64,000 bases of DNA, taken from NCBI GenBank assembly GCA_019638085.1, contig JAHBUL010000020.1:1-64000 (forward strand), written 5' to 3'. The position numbers were made by a program, and so were the translations under genes. The notes below the pieces were generated by a model. That model had not been told where the DNA came from and did no database searches. It saw only the letters and a program-made list of their open reading frames with translations. This stretch comes from Flavobacteriales bacterium. GTDB taxonomy: Bacteria; Bacteroidota; Bacteroidia; Flavobacteriales_F; PHOS-HE28. This document shows positions 41,971 to 50,318 of this stretch, in pieces; within the stretch, counting starts at the first letter, position 1, and each line of letters begins with the position of its first letter.

Positions 41971-43671
41971 ATGAAGAAAGCTCTACTGATCGCGGCCTCA
42001 ATATTTTTGTATGGCAGCGCTGCTCTTGCTGTTTGCCCTCCCGGCCAATCCGAAGTGATCGTTTCCATATCCACGGACAGGTATGGTGACGAAACAACAT
42101 GGATACTCACTGGACCTGGTGGTACTCCTGTCTATGCGTCGGGCGGCCCCTACACACTGCAGAGTGCTTCCGGCAGCTATCCACAAACTCCCGTAGCGGT
42201 ATGCATCACTGATGGAAATGCTGTTGTCTTTACCATCAATGATGAGTACGGAGATGGGCTGTGCTGTAGCTATGGTAACGGGACCTACTCAGTTACCATG
42301 AATGGAACAACGGTTGTTTCGTACGCTTCTTTCCAGTCGAGCCGACAAGTTCTTTTTCAAGCCGGAGCACCTGCTTCCATGGATCTGGCCATGTACACTG
42401 TCAACATGCCCGCAATGATGGGAGCTGGAAATGTGAGCATCTCCGGTACTGTCAAAAACTTTGGAACCACTCCGGTCAACTCCTTTATTCTCAATTATTC
42501 CGTTGACAACGGTACTGTTCAAACGCAAACGATTTCGGCCAACATTGCCGCGAATGGTCAGTACAACTTTACCCACCCCACACCTTGGATTGCAACCTCG
42601 GGAGAGCATGTCATACAAGTTTGGGTAGGTCTAGCAGATGGAACGCCGGATGGTTATCCTAACAACGACTCCCTTACGACTAACGTGAGCGTAGCTAGCC
42701 AGAGCGTAACACGCACCTCTGTAATGGAGGAGTTCACAAGTTCAACTTGCTGGCCCTGCGCTCAGGTCAATGCAACCTTCGACCCGCTACTCGCAAATAT
42801 GAATGCCAACCAAGATGGTTCGCATTTGGCCGCCGTTAAGTATCAGATGAACTGGCCTGCACCTGGAACCGACCCCAGCTATAATGCAGATGGGAATACA
42901 CGGAAATCCTATTACGGAGTGAATGGAATCCCTTACCCCATGGTTGACGGCAACTCCATTAGTCCAACATCATCTGCGCTCACCACTGCCATGGCAAAGC
43001 CTTCATTCGTCACGATGGATGTATCCTACACGCTGGTGGGTACCGACATTACTGTATCCGCCAATGTAACGCCTCGATTCAGTGGTTCGGGTTATAAGCT
43101 GTACCTCGTGGTTACTGAGGATTACTACCATTACCCAGATGCGTATACTAGTCAGAAGGATTATCACTTCGCCATGCGCAAGATTCTCCCCAATGGAGGA
43201 GGTATCACTCTGAGCTCCCTTGTTGCAGATGAGCAGCAAACAATTGAGCGGAGCTATACCCTGATCGAAGGCGGGGCCGCAAAGAACAATTTCAATCTTT
43301 GGGGAACTGTGGATGGCTTAACAGTTGTGGCCTTTGTCCAGAATATAGCTACAAAGGAAATTCTTCAAGCTGCATTTGCTACTCAAGCTGTAGTGGGGAT
43401 CAAAGACAATGTGGCGAACGATCTTCTCCGGATCTGGCCGAACCCGACATCCGACCAAATCTACCTGCGCTACGGTCGGCCCCTATCTTCAGACGCCACT
43501 GTGGAGGTGTTCAATGCGCTGGGTGAGCGGGTACTGATCACCAAACGCAACTTCTCCAGCAAAGACAACATGGAGATGATAAACCTAGAAGGTCTGGGAC
43601 AGGGTATCTATCTGGTTCGACTCATTGCGGATGGAATCTCATCTACTCAACGCATTACCCTCAGCAGATAA
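41971..43671 (+). CDS. secreted Omp28-related protein with type IX sorting domain
   Basis: A 566-aa secreted protein. A signal peptide (ALLIAASIFLYGSAALA) leads into a cysteine-containing N-terminal domain (EYGDGLCCSYGNGTYSVTM) and a CARDB/Ig-like module (GNVSISGTVKNFGTTPVNSF). An Omp28-type thioredoxin-like domain follows, with CxxC motif EEFTSSTCWPCAQVNATFDP and GVNGIPYPMVDGNS (the cis-Pro loop). The C-terminal ~85 residues are a type A sorting domain (LLRIWPNPTSDQIYLRYGRP, VEVFNALGERVL, GIYLVRLIADG). It should end on the cell surface. A strong terminator follows. Start 41971 opens the signal peptide. Confidence 0.88.
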   Translation: MKKALLIAASIFLYGSAALAVCPPGQSEVIVSISTDRYGDETTWILTGPGGTPVYASGGPYTLQSASGSYPQTPVAVCITDGNAVVFTINDEYGDGLCCSYGNGTYSVTMNGTTVVSYASFQSSRQVLFQAGAPASMDLAMYTVNMPAMMGAGNVSISGTVKNFGTTPVNSFILNYSVDNGTVQTQTISANIAANGQYNFTHPTPWIATSGEHVIQVWVGLADGTPDGYPNNDSLTTNVSVASQSVTRTSVMEEFTSSTCWPCAQVNATFDPLLANMNANQDGSHLAAVKYQMNWPAPGTDPSYNADGNTRKSYYGVNGIPYPMVDGNSISPTSSALTTAMAKPSFVTMDVSYTLVGTDITVSANVTPRFSGSGYKLYLVVTEDYYHYPDAYTSQKDYHFAMRKILPNGGGITLSSLVADEQQTIERSYTLIEGGAAKNNFNLWGTVDGLTVVAFVQNIATKEILQAAFATQAVVGIKDNVANDLLRIWPNPTSDQIYLRYGRPLSSDATVEVFNALGERVLITKRNFSSKDNMEMINLEGLGQGIYLVRLIADGISSTQRITLSR

Positions 43672-43693
43672 GAACTCATTTCATCATCGAAAT

Positions 43694-43730
43694 AGGCCGA
43701 CGGACCCACGGTGGTCCCTCGGCCTTTTCT
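43694..43730 (+). terminator. intrinsic terminator after the Omp28-like type IX cargo gene
   Basis: Stem aggccga-c-ggacc/ggtcc-c-tcggcct (12 paired bases, one internal mismatch) around cacggt, followed by tttctttgg. It is 23 bases downstream of the stop at 43671. Confidence 0.8.
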
Positions 43731-43800
43731 TTGGCGCGGGCTTTGAGATAGTGGCATTATCCATACTCGACCGGGCCATGGTCCTAACGAACAAAACCAC

Positions 43801-44292
43801 ATGAAAAAGACCCTCTTCCTTCTCGCCTTTTCCCTTCCCATCCTGCTCGCTGCCCAAACCGGTAAACTCCCTGCGGTCACCGTGCAGAACATGAGCGGAC
43901 AGAAAGTGTCCACCAGCACTTGGGAGAACGGAGGCAAGCCGATGATCATCAACTTCTGGGCTACATGGTGTGCCCCCTGCAAACGGGAACTGAACGCGAT
44001 CAACGACCTCTACCCCGATTGGCAGGAGGAGACCGGTGTGAAACTGATGGCCGTGAGCATCGACGATACGCGCAGCATGAACCGCGTGAAGCCTTACGTG
44101 AACGGGCAAGCTTGGGACTACGAGGTCTTCCTCGACCCCAATGGCGACCTCAAGCGTGCGTTGAACGTGAACAACATACCGCACACATTCCTGGTGGATG
44201 GAAAAGGGAACATCGTTTGGCAGCACAACAACTACGAGCCGGGTGATGAGAACGAGCTATATCGGCAAGTGAAGAAGCTGGCCGGGAAGTGA
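43801..44292 (+). CDS. TlpA-like periplasmic thiol-disulfide oxidoreductase
   Basis: A 163-aa exported thioredoxin-fold protein. The signal peptide is KTLFLLAFSLPILLAAQ. The active site is NFWATWCAPCKRELNAINDL (CxxC about residues 56-59). The TlpA-type beta-strand KLMAVSIDDTRSMNRV and the cis-Pro loop NNIPHTFLVDGKGNIVWQHN are intact. It may keep thiols reduced on secreted proteins or apocytochromes. It sits between two Omp28-type genes with their own CxxC motifs, so the three may act on shared substrates; that is inference. Confidence 0.93.
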   Translation: MKKTLFLLAFSLPILLAAQTGKLPAVTVQNMSGQKVSTSTWENGGKPMIINFWATWCAPCKRELNAINDLYPDWQEETGVKLMAVSIDDTRSMNRVKPYVNGQAWDYEVFLDPNGDLKRALNVNNIPHTFLVDGKGNIVWQHNNYEPGDENELYRQVKKLAGK

Positions 44293-44520
44293 GTACCGGT
44301 CTGATCAGGCGATGCTGTCCTGAATGAAATGGCCGAGCGAAGAGGTCGTGGGTGTTGGCATTCAGGTATAGTTTCCAATGTTCAGGAAGGAATGGAGCGT
44401 TCCGGATTGAAACGGTGATGTAATTTGCCCCATGTGATCACGGGCTAACACATCGTTAGCCGAAACGGAACATTATAGCATTTCCCTTTCCTCTGCTCCT
44501 GACCCTCCTTATTACCCGCC

Positions 44521-46197
44521 ATGCATTCAAGCCCTAATCGCGGACTTCTCATTGCCGCCATCGCATTCTGTCTCTCCGGGGGTCTCTTCGCCCAGGGCGG
44601 CGGGCAGATCCATGGCAACTTCAGCATGGATGGTCAACTCTACAATGATGATGAGCAGATCGGAGCAGTGAAGCCACCTGCGGATTTCGGCCTCAACTCC
44701 TGGACCAACCTCAACTACCGAAACGGCCCCTTCGAAGCAGGCTTGCGTTTCGAAAGCTATGAACCTGCATTGCTGGGCTACCCTGCGGGCGCAGCCTATA
44801 AGGGCACCGGCATCGGTTATCGCTATGCCACCTTCCGTAAGGATGGATTGGAGGTGACCGCTGGCAATTTCTATGAGCAATTCGGCCAAGGCCTCGCCTT
44901 TCGCACCTATGAGGAGCGCTCCTTGGGTGTGGACAATGCAATGGATGGAGTGCGCGTGAAATTCAGTCCCGATACCGGCATCTATCTCAAAGGCATCATC
45001 GGCACGCAGCGTTTTGCCTTCGATAATGGCACCACGCAAGGTGTGGGCATCGTGCGAGGCATCGATGGGGAGATCTCCTTGGTGCAGGCCTTTCCACGCT
45101 TCTTCACCAAGCTGGCCGAAAAAGGGAACAACCTCATCCTCGGCGGTTCCTTCGTCAGCAAGTTCCAGCCCGATCAGGATCCCCAGTTGGAATTGCCGGA
45201 GAACGTAGGCACTTGGGCTGCGCGAGGGCATTACACCAATGCGAAGTGGGATCTATACAGCGAATACGCCTACAAGATCAACGACCCCAACGGGAGCAAC
45301 AACAACATCTACAAGCCGGGCCAAGCCTTGATGGCCAATGCCACCTACAGCACCCGTGGCTTGGGCATCAGCGCCGGTGCGCATACCTATGACAACATGG
45401 TGTACCAGAGCGATCGTGGCGCACCCACCTTGTTCGATCTGAACATCAATTACTTGCCCGCCTTGGCGAAGCAGCACTCCTACAACTTGCCCGCTACCCT
45501 GTACCCCTATGCTACCCAACCCAACGGCGAAGTGGCCTACCAAGGTGAAGTGTTCTATAAGTTCAAGCGCGGCAGCAAGTTCGGTGGCAAGTACGGCACC
45601 AAGCTCACGTTGAATTGGAGCGGTGCATGGAGCTTGGACAGTACGGCTACACCGAATGACACCATTCATCTCAAGGGATACAACACCGAATTCTTCACCA
45701 TGGGCGATCGCCAATACTTCAGCGATTTCAATGTGGAGATCCGCAAGAAATTCAGTGCGAACTGGGAACTGGCACTTACCTATCTGAACCTGGTGTACGA
45801 TATCGAAACCATACAAGGAAAGGCGGGAGAGCCCGTTGTCTATGCGAACATGTTCATCTTGGAAGGATTGCACAATTTCAATGACCGGAACTCGGTCCGC
45901 TTCGAGCTGCAACAGCTCAGCACCAAACAGGACCATGGTGACTGGGCAACGGCCTTGGCCGAGTTCACCTTCAGCCCACATTGGTTCGTGGCGGTGATGG
46001 ATCAATACAACTACGGTGGTGCAGTGGATACGGAGCAGGTCCATTACCCCATTGGCACCTTTGGATATATCCGGGGCGGATCCCGCTTTTCCTTCAGCTA
46101 CGGCCGGCAGCGCGCAGGTATTTTCTGTGTAGGCGGAGTATGCCGTGTGGTTCCTGCATCCAACGGACTTACCGCTTCGATCACCACAACATTCTGA
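44521..46197 (+). CDS. DUF6029-like outer membrane protein
   Basis: A 558-aa exported protein. A signal peptide (RGLLIAAIAFCLSGGLFAQG) is followed by QIHGNFSMDGQLYNDDEQIG and a long beta-barrel-like body of alternating strands (ATFRKDGLEVTAGNFYEQFG, GVRVKFSPDTGIYLKGIIG, SVRFELQQLSTKQDHGDW). It matches the DUF6029 family of Bacteroidota, whose role is unknown. It precedes the Omp28 lipoprotein gene by 3 bases; I recall this pairing as recurrent, so the two probably form a unit. The last strand ends LTASITTTF. Confidence 0.8.
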   Translation: MHSSPNRGLLIAAIAFCLSGGLFAQGGGQIHGNFSMDGQLYNDDEQIGAVKPPADFGLNSWTNLNYRNGPFEAGLRFESYEPALLGYPAGAAYKGTGIGYRYATFRKDGLEVTAGNFYEQFGQGLAFRTYEERSLGVDNAMDGVRVKFSPDTGIYLKGIIGTQRFAFDNGTTQGVGIVRGIDGEISLVQAFPRFFTKLAEKGNNLILGGSFVSKFQPDQDPQLELPENVGTWAARGHYTNAKWDLYSEYAYKINDPNGSNNNIYKPGQALMANATYSTRGLGISAGAHTYDNMVYQSDRGAPTLFDLNINYLPALAKQHSYNLPATLYPYATQPNGEVAYQGEVFYKFKRGSKFGGKYGTKLTLNWSGAWSLDSTATPNDTIHLKGYNTEFFTMGDRQYFSDFNVEIRKKFSANWELALTYLNLVYDIETIQGKAGEPVVYANMFILEGLHNFNDRNSVRFELQQLSTKQDHGDWATALAEFTFSPHWFVAVMDQYNYGGAVDTEQVHYPIGTFGYIRGGSRFSFSYGRQRAGIFCVGGVCRVVPASNGLTASITTTF

Positions 46198-46200
46198 GCC

Positions 46201-47049
46201 ATGCGCGATCTCATCATCCCAGTACTTCTTATCGCTGCGCTTTCCGGTTGCGACATCATCGACCAGCCCAAAGGAGACCTGGCCGCACCCACGCCACCGG
46301 GCGGTGGGAACGTGACACGCAACGTGTTGCTGGAGGACTGCACGGGCTTCCGTTGCAATAATTGCCCGGATGCCGCTACACGCGCCATGCAGCTGAAGGA
46401 TATATACGGTGATCGCTTGGTGGTGGTAGGCGTTCACATGGTGAACACCTTTGCGGAACCCTTGCCGCCTAATTTTCTTACGGACTTCCGCACTCCTGCC
46501 GGGGCAGCATACGAGCAGACCTTCGACATATCGGCCTTGCCCACCGGATTGGTGAATCGCAAGAAGATCAACGGTAGTTGGCTCGTGAGCCGATATAGCT
46601 GGAGCACTGCTACTGCGGGTATGATCGATCAAGCGGCAGACATCGACCTGCGGATCGATACAATGAGTTATAACGCCAGTACGAACACCGTGTCGGGGAA
46701 CATTACGGGAGTCGTGCTCCACCCTCTTTCAACAGCGCACAACATCACCATCTACCTCACGGAGGATCACGTGATCGACTGGCAGATCAATAGCCAGGTG
46801 ACTCCACCGGATGTGCCCGACTATGAGCATCGCCATGTGCTTAGAGGCGCATTGAACAGCCCATGGGGAGGGCCGTTCATGGCCGTCACTGATCAGGTGG
46901 GCGATACGATCAGCCTTCCTTTCAGCTACCCGCTGCCTGGCAATGTGCTGCAACCCGATAACTGCGCTATTGTGGCCTATGTATACAGCACCAGCGGAGC
47001 GGACCAGTACGAGGTGAAGCAGGTGACCGAACGGAAGTTCGTTCCCTGA
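46201..47049 (+). CDS. Omp28-related outer membrane lipoprotein
   Basis: A 282-aa lipoprotein: lipobox LLIAALSGC with Cys17. The Omp28 domain starts at about residue 40 with RNVLLEDCTGFRCNNCPDAA, a thioredoxin-like fold with a CxxC. QTFDISALPTGLVNRKKI carries the cis-Pro-like turn. The C-terminal part (NITIYLTEDHVIDWQINSQV, HRHVLRGALNSPWGGPF) is typical of Omp28. It may bind or reduce partner proteins at the outer membrane. It starts 3 bases after the DUF6029 stop, so the two are surely co-transcribed. Confidence 0.88.
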   Translation: MRDLIIPVLLIAALSGCDIIDQPKGDLAAPTPPGGGNVTRNVLLEDCTGFRCNNCPDAATRAMQLKDIYGDRLVVVGVHMVNTFAEPLPPNFLTDFRTPAGAAYEQTFDISALPTGLVNRKKINGSWLVSRYSWSTATAGMIDQAADIDLRIDTMSYNASTNTVSGNITGVVLHPLSTAHNITIYLTEDHVIDWQINSQVTPPDVPDYEHRHVLRGALNSPWGGPFMAVTDQVGDTISLPFSYPLPGNVLQPDNCAIVAYVYSTSGADQYEVKQVTERKFVP

Positions 47050-47233
47050 AGTGGCGTGGGCAAGGCCCCAACATACGGATCCGCTCCGGGGCTCGTTAAT
47101 GCTTGAATGCACCACCGGAATGAGCCTTAGCAAGTTCTTAACGATCACTACCGGTGTGTTGCAAAGTGCTTAAGACCGACTTATCTTCAACCCACGTTTC
47201 GGATCTGCAAGCCGTTGCCAAACAGGAACCGTC

Positions 47234-47449
47234 ATGAAGGAAAATGGAAGGAAGATGCTTGAGCTCAGCCAGCAAGTGCTAGAGAAAGTGAGCTTCGATC
47301 CCCGGTTGTTCCAAAAGGAACTCGTGAAGGCCGCCAAGTGGGTGGGTGCTCGTGATCAACTGCTTCTCAAGGCGTGGTGCTTGGCCACCTTCGGTCACAT
47401 GTACAAGGATGTGATCCTGGAGGTGTTCCAACGTTCGATGCGGGTGTGA
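47234..47449 (+). CDS. small conserved protein of unknown function
   Basis: A 71-aa basic, helical protein (MKENGRKMLELSQQVLEKVS, then FQKELVKAAKWVGARDQLLL and KAWCLATFGHMYKDVILEVF). The pattern of hydrophobic and basic residues looks like a compact two- to three-helix fold; I recognise similar short proteins in Bacteroidota but no named function. There is 184 bases of upstream gap with no clear promoter match. No partner gene is adjacent (the next gene, queG, is convergent). Confidence 0.6.
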   Translation: MKENGRKMLELSQQVLEKVSFDPRLFQKELVKAAKWVGARDQLLLKAWCLATFGHMYKDVILEVFQRSMRV

Positions 47450-47576
47450 ACTTTTCGTCACGCTGCAAGGAAGGCTGACCCGGAGTCGTTCAATTCCTGA
47501 AATTTCAGGCTCGGGAACATGGATGCCGTGTAGCAGCAACCGTTGATCATATTCTGTTCAGCACAACGCGCACGAC

Positions 47577-48536
47577 TCACTCCATTCCGGTGTCCTCTGT
47601 GCTTCTGTGTTGTACCCCGCTCCGCAAGTATTCCAAGTTCCTCCTCAAGCCCGCGTACTTCGTGCGCTTCACTGGGCTGCCTTGGAAAAGCTCATCAAAC
47701 AGCACTTCGGTCATGCCGTGCCATTCGTCGGCCGATAGCGCCATCAGCTCCGGCTTGGGGTTGAAGTCCGGCTCTTGGTGTGGTGTGCTGAAACGGTTCC
47801 ACGGACATACCTGCTGGCAGATGTCGCAACCGAACGCCCAGTTCCTGAAGTCGCCGGCATCCGTTGGGATGGCGTCCCTCAACTCGATGGTATAGTAGCT
47901 GATGCACTTGCTACCATCCACACCGTAGGGTGTTATGGCATCCGTGGGACATGCATCAATGCAGCGCCTGCAGGTACCGCAATGATCGGTGGCGGGCGCA
48001 TCCGGCGCCAACTCCAAGTCCAGGATGATCTCGCAGAGAAAGAAGAACGAGCCGTTCCCTTGGCGGATCACATTGGTATGCTTCCCGCGCCAACCGATAC
48101 CCGCTTTCTGTGCCCATGCCTTCTCCATCACCGGCGCGCTGTCCGTGAAGCAGCGCATGGCCACTTCGCCGAACTGTTCGGTGATGAAAAGCATCAACGG
48201 CTTCAGCTGCTGCTTCACCACCTTATGATAATCACGACCGTAGGCGTAGGTGCTCAGCTTCGGAGCGGCTGGGTCCAATTGTTTGGGTTCCGTATAGTAG
48301 TTGTAGGCCAAGCTGATAACGCTCTTCGCGCCGGGTACGATCTTCCGCGGATCCAGCCGCATATCGAAGTGGTTGCCCATGTATTCCATGTCACCGTTCT
48401 TGCCCGCGCGCAACCACTGTTCCAAGCGGGGCGCTTCATCCTCCAGGAACGTCGCCTGCGCTACGCCACAGGCCAGAAAACCCAGCTCCACAGCCTTGGC
48501 TTTGATACGCTCGGAGCGGTCCTTCAGATCGATCAT
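47577..48536 (-). CDS. queG: epoxyqueuosine reductase
   Basis: Reduces epoxyqueuosine to queuosine in tRNA, using cobalamin and two [4Fe-4S] clusters (319 aa). N-terminal cobalamin-binding part: MEYMGNHFDMRLDPRKIVPG and VISLAYNYYTEPKQLD; KHTNVIRQGNGSFFFLCEII is also typical. Cluster ligands are CGTCRRCIDACPTDAITPYG and CDICQQVCPWNRFSTPH. The last ~60 residues are the C-terminal extension (FDELFQGSPVKRTKYAGLRR). It follows ruvB in the same direction with a 46-base gap. Its need for B12 matches the cobalamin-dependent MetH here. Confidence 0.95.
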   Translation of the reverse strand: MIDLKDRSERIKAKAVELGFLACGVAQATFLEDEAPRLEQWLRAGKNGDMEYMGNHFDMRLDPRKIVPGAKSVISLAYNYYTEPKQLDPAAPKLSTYAYGRDYHKVVKQQLKPLMLFITEQFGEVAMRCFTDSAPVMEKAWAQKAGIGWRGKHTNVIRQGNGSFFFLCEIILDLELAPDAPATDHCGTCRRCIDACPTDAITPYGVDGSKCISYYTIELRDAIPTDAGDFRNWAFGCDICQQVCPWNRFSTPHQEPDFNPKPELMALSADEWHGMTEVLFDELFQGSPVKRTKYAGLRRNLEYLRSGVQHRSTEDTGME

Positions 48537-48582
48537 CTCAACCTACTTACTAGCCGTACGAACCTGCGGTCGCTGCCGCCGA

Positions 48583-49608
48583 TCACTCAAAAAGACTACC
48601 CGGCTTGGCGGTAGGGGCCTTGCCGAGATGCTTGTATGCACGCTCCGTGGCTTGCCTGCCGCGCGGCGTTCGCATGATGTAGCCTTCCATGATCAGGAAG
48701 GGTTCGTACACTTCCTCGATGGTGCCACTTTCTTCGCCGACCGCCGTGGCCACGGTGTTCAACCCCACAGGACCGCCTGCGAACTTATCGATGATGCAAA
48801 GCAGGATCCGATTATCCATTTCATCCAGGCCGTGCGCGTCCACGTTCAGCGCCTTTAGCGCATGCTTCGCGATGGCCATATCGATGGCCCCGTCCCCTTG
48901 TATCTGGGCAAAATCACGCACGCGCCGCAGCAAGGCGTTGGCGATCCGAGGCGTACCACGGCTGCGGCGTGCGATCTCGTGTGCGGCCTCATCCACGATG
49001 GGCACGTTAAGTAGCCCCGCTGAGCGCTTCAGGATACCTGTAAGGGTTTCCGAATCGTAATAGTCCAAACGGCTGTTGATGCCGAAACGGGCGCGCAAGG
49101 GGGCCGTCAAAAGGCCGCTGCGTGTAGTGGCACCAACCAACGTGAACGGGTTCAAATTGATCTGAACCGTGCGCGCATTGGGCCCTGCATCGATAACCAG
49201 ATCGATGCGATAGTCCTCCATCGCACTGTAGAGATACTCCTCCACGATCGGGCTCAAGCGATGGATCTCATCGATGAAAAGCAGATCGTTCGGCTCCAGG
49301 TTGGTAAGCAGCCCGGCCAAGTCAGCGGGTTTGTCCAGAACAGGACCGCTGGTGACCCGCATGCTCACGCCCATTTCCTGGGCTATGATGCCCGCCAAAG
49401 TGGTCTTGCCCAACCCGGGCGGCCCGTGAAGGAGGACATGGTCCAAGGCTTCACCTCTTTGCTGCGCCGCTTGCACGAACACCTTCAAGTTGTCCGTAAC
49501 GGCTCGCTGGCCCGCAAACTCCTCGAACCTCCTAGGTCGTAGCACTTGTTCCATCTCCTTGTCGGAGGCGGAGCGCTGCTCGTGACGTACATCAAACTGG
49601 TCGGGCAT
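48583..49608 (-). CDS. ruvB: Holliday junction DNA helicase RuvB
   Basis: AAA+ motor driving branch migration with RuvA (341 aa). Walker A is [13 protein letters not shown] (62-70 core). Walker B is [19 protein letters not shown]. Sensor/arginine elements follow ([35 protein letters not shown]). The C-terminal winged-helix DNA-binding domain is [20 protein letters not shown]. The N-terminal ~18 residues extend as in other Bacteroidota RuvB proteins, so ATG 49608 is used. A TAACTTTG-like box overlaps the stop of the upstream barrel gene, so transcription may start almost at the ATG. Confidence 0.97.
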   Translation of the reverse strand: MPDQFDVRHEQRSASDKEMEQVLRPRRFEEFAGQRAVTDNLKVFVQAAQQRGEALDHVLLHGPPGLGKTTLAGIIAQEMGVSMRVTSGPVLDKPADLAGLLTNLEPNDLLFIDEIHRLSPIVEEYLYSAMEDYRIDLVIDAGPNARTVQINLNPFTLVGATTRSGLLTAPLRARFGINSRLDYYDSETLTGILKRSAGLLNVPIVDEAAHEIARRSRGTPRIANALLRRVRDFAQIQGDGAIDMAIAKHALKALNVDAHGLDEMDNRILLCIIDKFAGGPVGLNTVATAVGEESGTIEEVYEPFLIMEGYIMRTPRGRQATERAYKHLGKAPTAKPGSLFE

Positions 49609-49618
49609 AGGGCCAAAG

Positions 49619-50236
49619 TTAACCGTGCTGCTTGGGTTGCAGGTCGGTCCAGAGATCGCCTAAGAACACCTTCAGCCCGAAGAGGTAGATCGGCGCAGAT
49701 AGCGTTTCATCCAGTTCCGCGTTGGTGAGTACCAAGCGAAAGCCCCAGCCCGCACTGACGCCGAAATAACGCAGGAAGCGGTACTGCACCGTCATCGAAG
49801 GCTCATACAGGAAGAGAAAGGCGCGTTTCAGCTGTTGCTTCTCGCCCTCCGCATCATCATAAACGAGTGAACCACCGCCCAAACCGAACTGTACAGGGAT
49901 CCGCACTTCCCAAGGCCCACGCTGGTAGAAGGCATATTCCACGTACGGCGTCACATAACCCAAACGCAAGCGCACCGGTGTGGCCGCAACACCGTTGACC
50001 GTGCGTAGCTGCTCCACGGGGCTGGCGAGGAATGTGTAGCCAACGCCATATTGAAAGCGGCCGGCATGTTCCAAGCCCACCTTCACACCCATCAGGCGCA
50101 CGTTGCTGTTGCTGATGAATGATCCCCTGGAATCCAGTTTGGCGATGAACTTGGGCCGCTGGTGGCTGAAAAGAACCAAGCTGTCCAACAATTGGGCATG
50201 TGCGGCTGCAACCATTACGCTGTAGCACAGCACCAT
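49619..50236 (-). CDS. outer membrane beta-barrel protein of unknown function
   Basis: A 205-aa small barrel. A signal peptide ([13 protein letters not shown]) is followed by strands such as [19 protein letters not shown] and [20 protein letters not shown], then [20 protein letters not shown] and [20 protein letters not shown]. The end is [16 protein letters not shown]. No specific family is recognised. The start is set at 50236, not at 50308, because the strong hairpin at 50251-50281 looks like the terminator of the upstream oxidase operon. It is followed closely by ruvB. Confidence 0.7.
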   Translation of the reverse strand: MVLCYSVMVAAAHAQLLDSLVLFSHQRPKFIAKLDSRGSFISNSNVRLMGVKVGLEHAGRFQYGVGYTFLASPVEQLRTVNGVAATPVRLRLGYVTPYVEYAFYQRGPWEVRIPVQFGLGGGSLVYDDAEGEKQQLKRAFLFLYEPSMTVQYRFLRYFGVSAGWGFRLVLTNAELDETLSAPIYLFGLKVFLGDLWTDLQPKQHG

Positions 50237-50250
50237 GCCGGCCCGGAACA

Positions 50251-50281
50251 GGAAAGTCCGCACTACCCGTGCGGACTTTCC
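50251..50281 (-). terminator. hairpin terminator after the act-cox operon
   Basis: A 13-bp perfect stem (ggaaagtccgcac at 50251-50263, gtgcggactttcc at 50269-50281) with loop taccc, 38 bases downstream of the coxA stop. No long T-run follows, which is common in Bacteroidota. It probably ends the eight-gene respiratory operon. Confidence 0.6.
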
Positions 50282-50318
50282 CAATGACCTGGATGATCCA
50301 AGGTCCATCAGTACAAGA

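Noticed and set aside
47496-47509. Palindrome cctgaaatttcagg as a terminator or operator
   Set aside because: It lies in a convergent gap but is AT-centred with no loop and no T-run; a chance palindrome is as likely.
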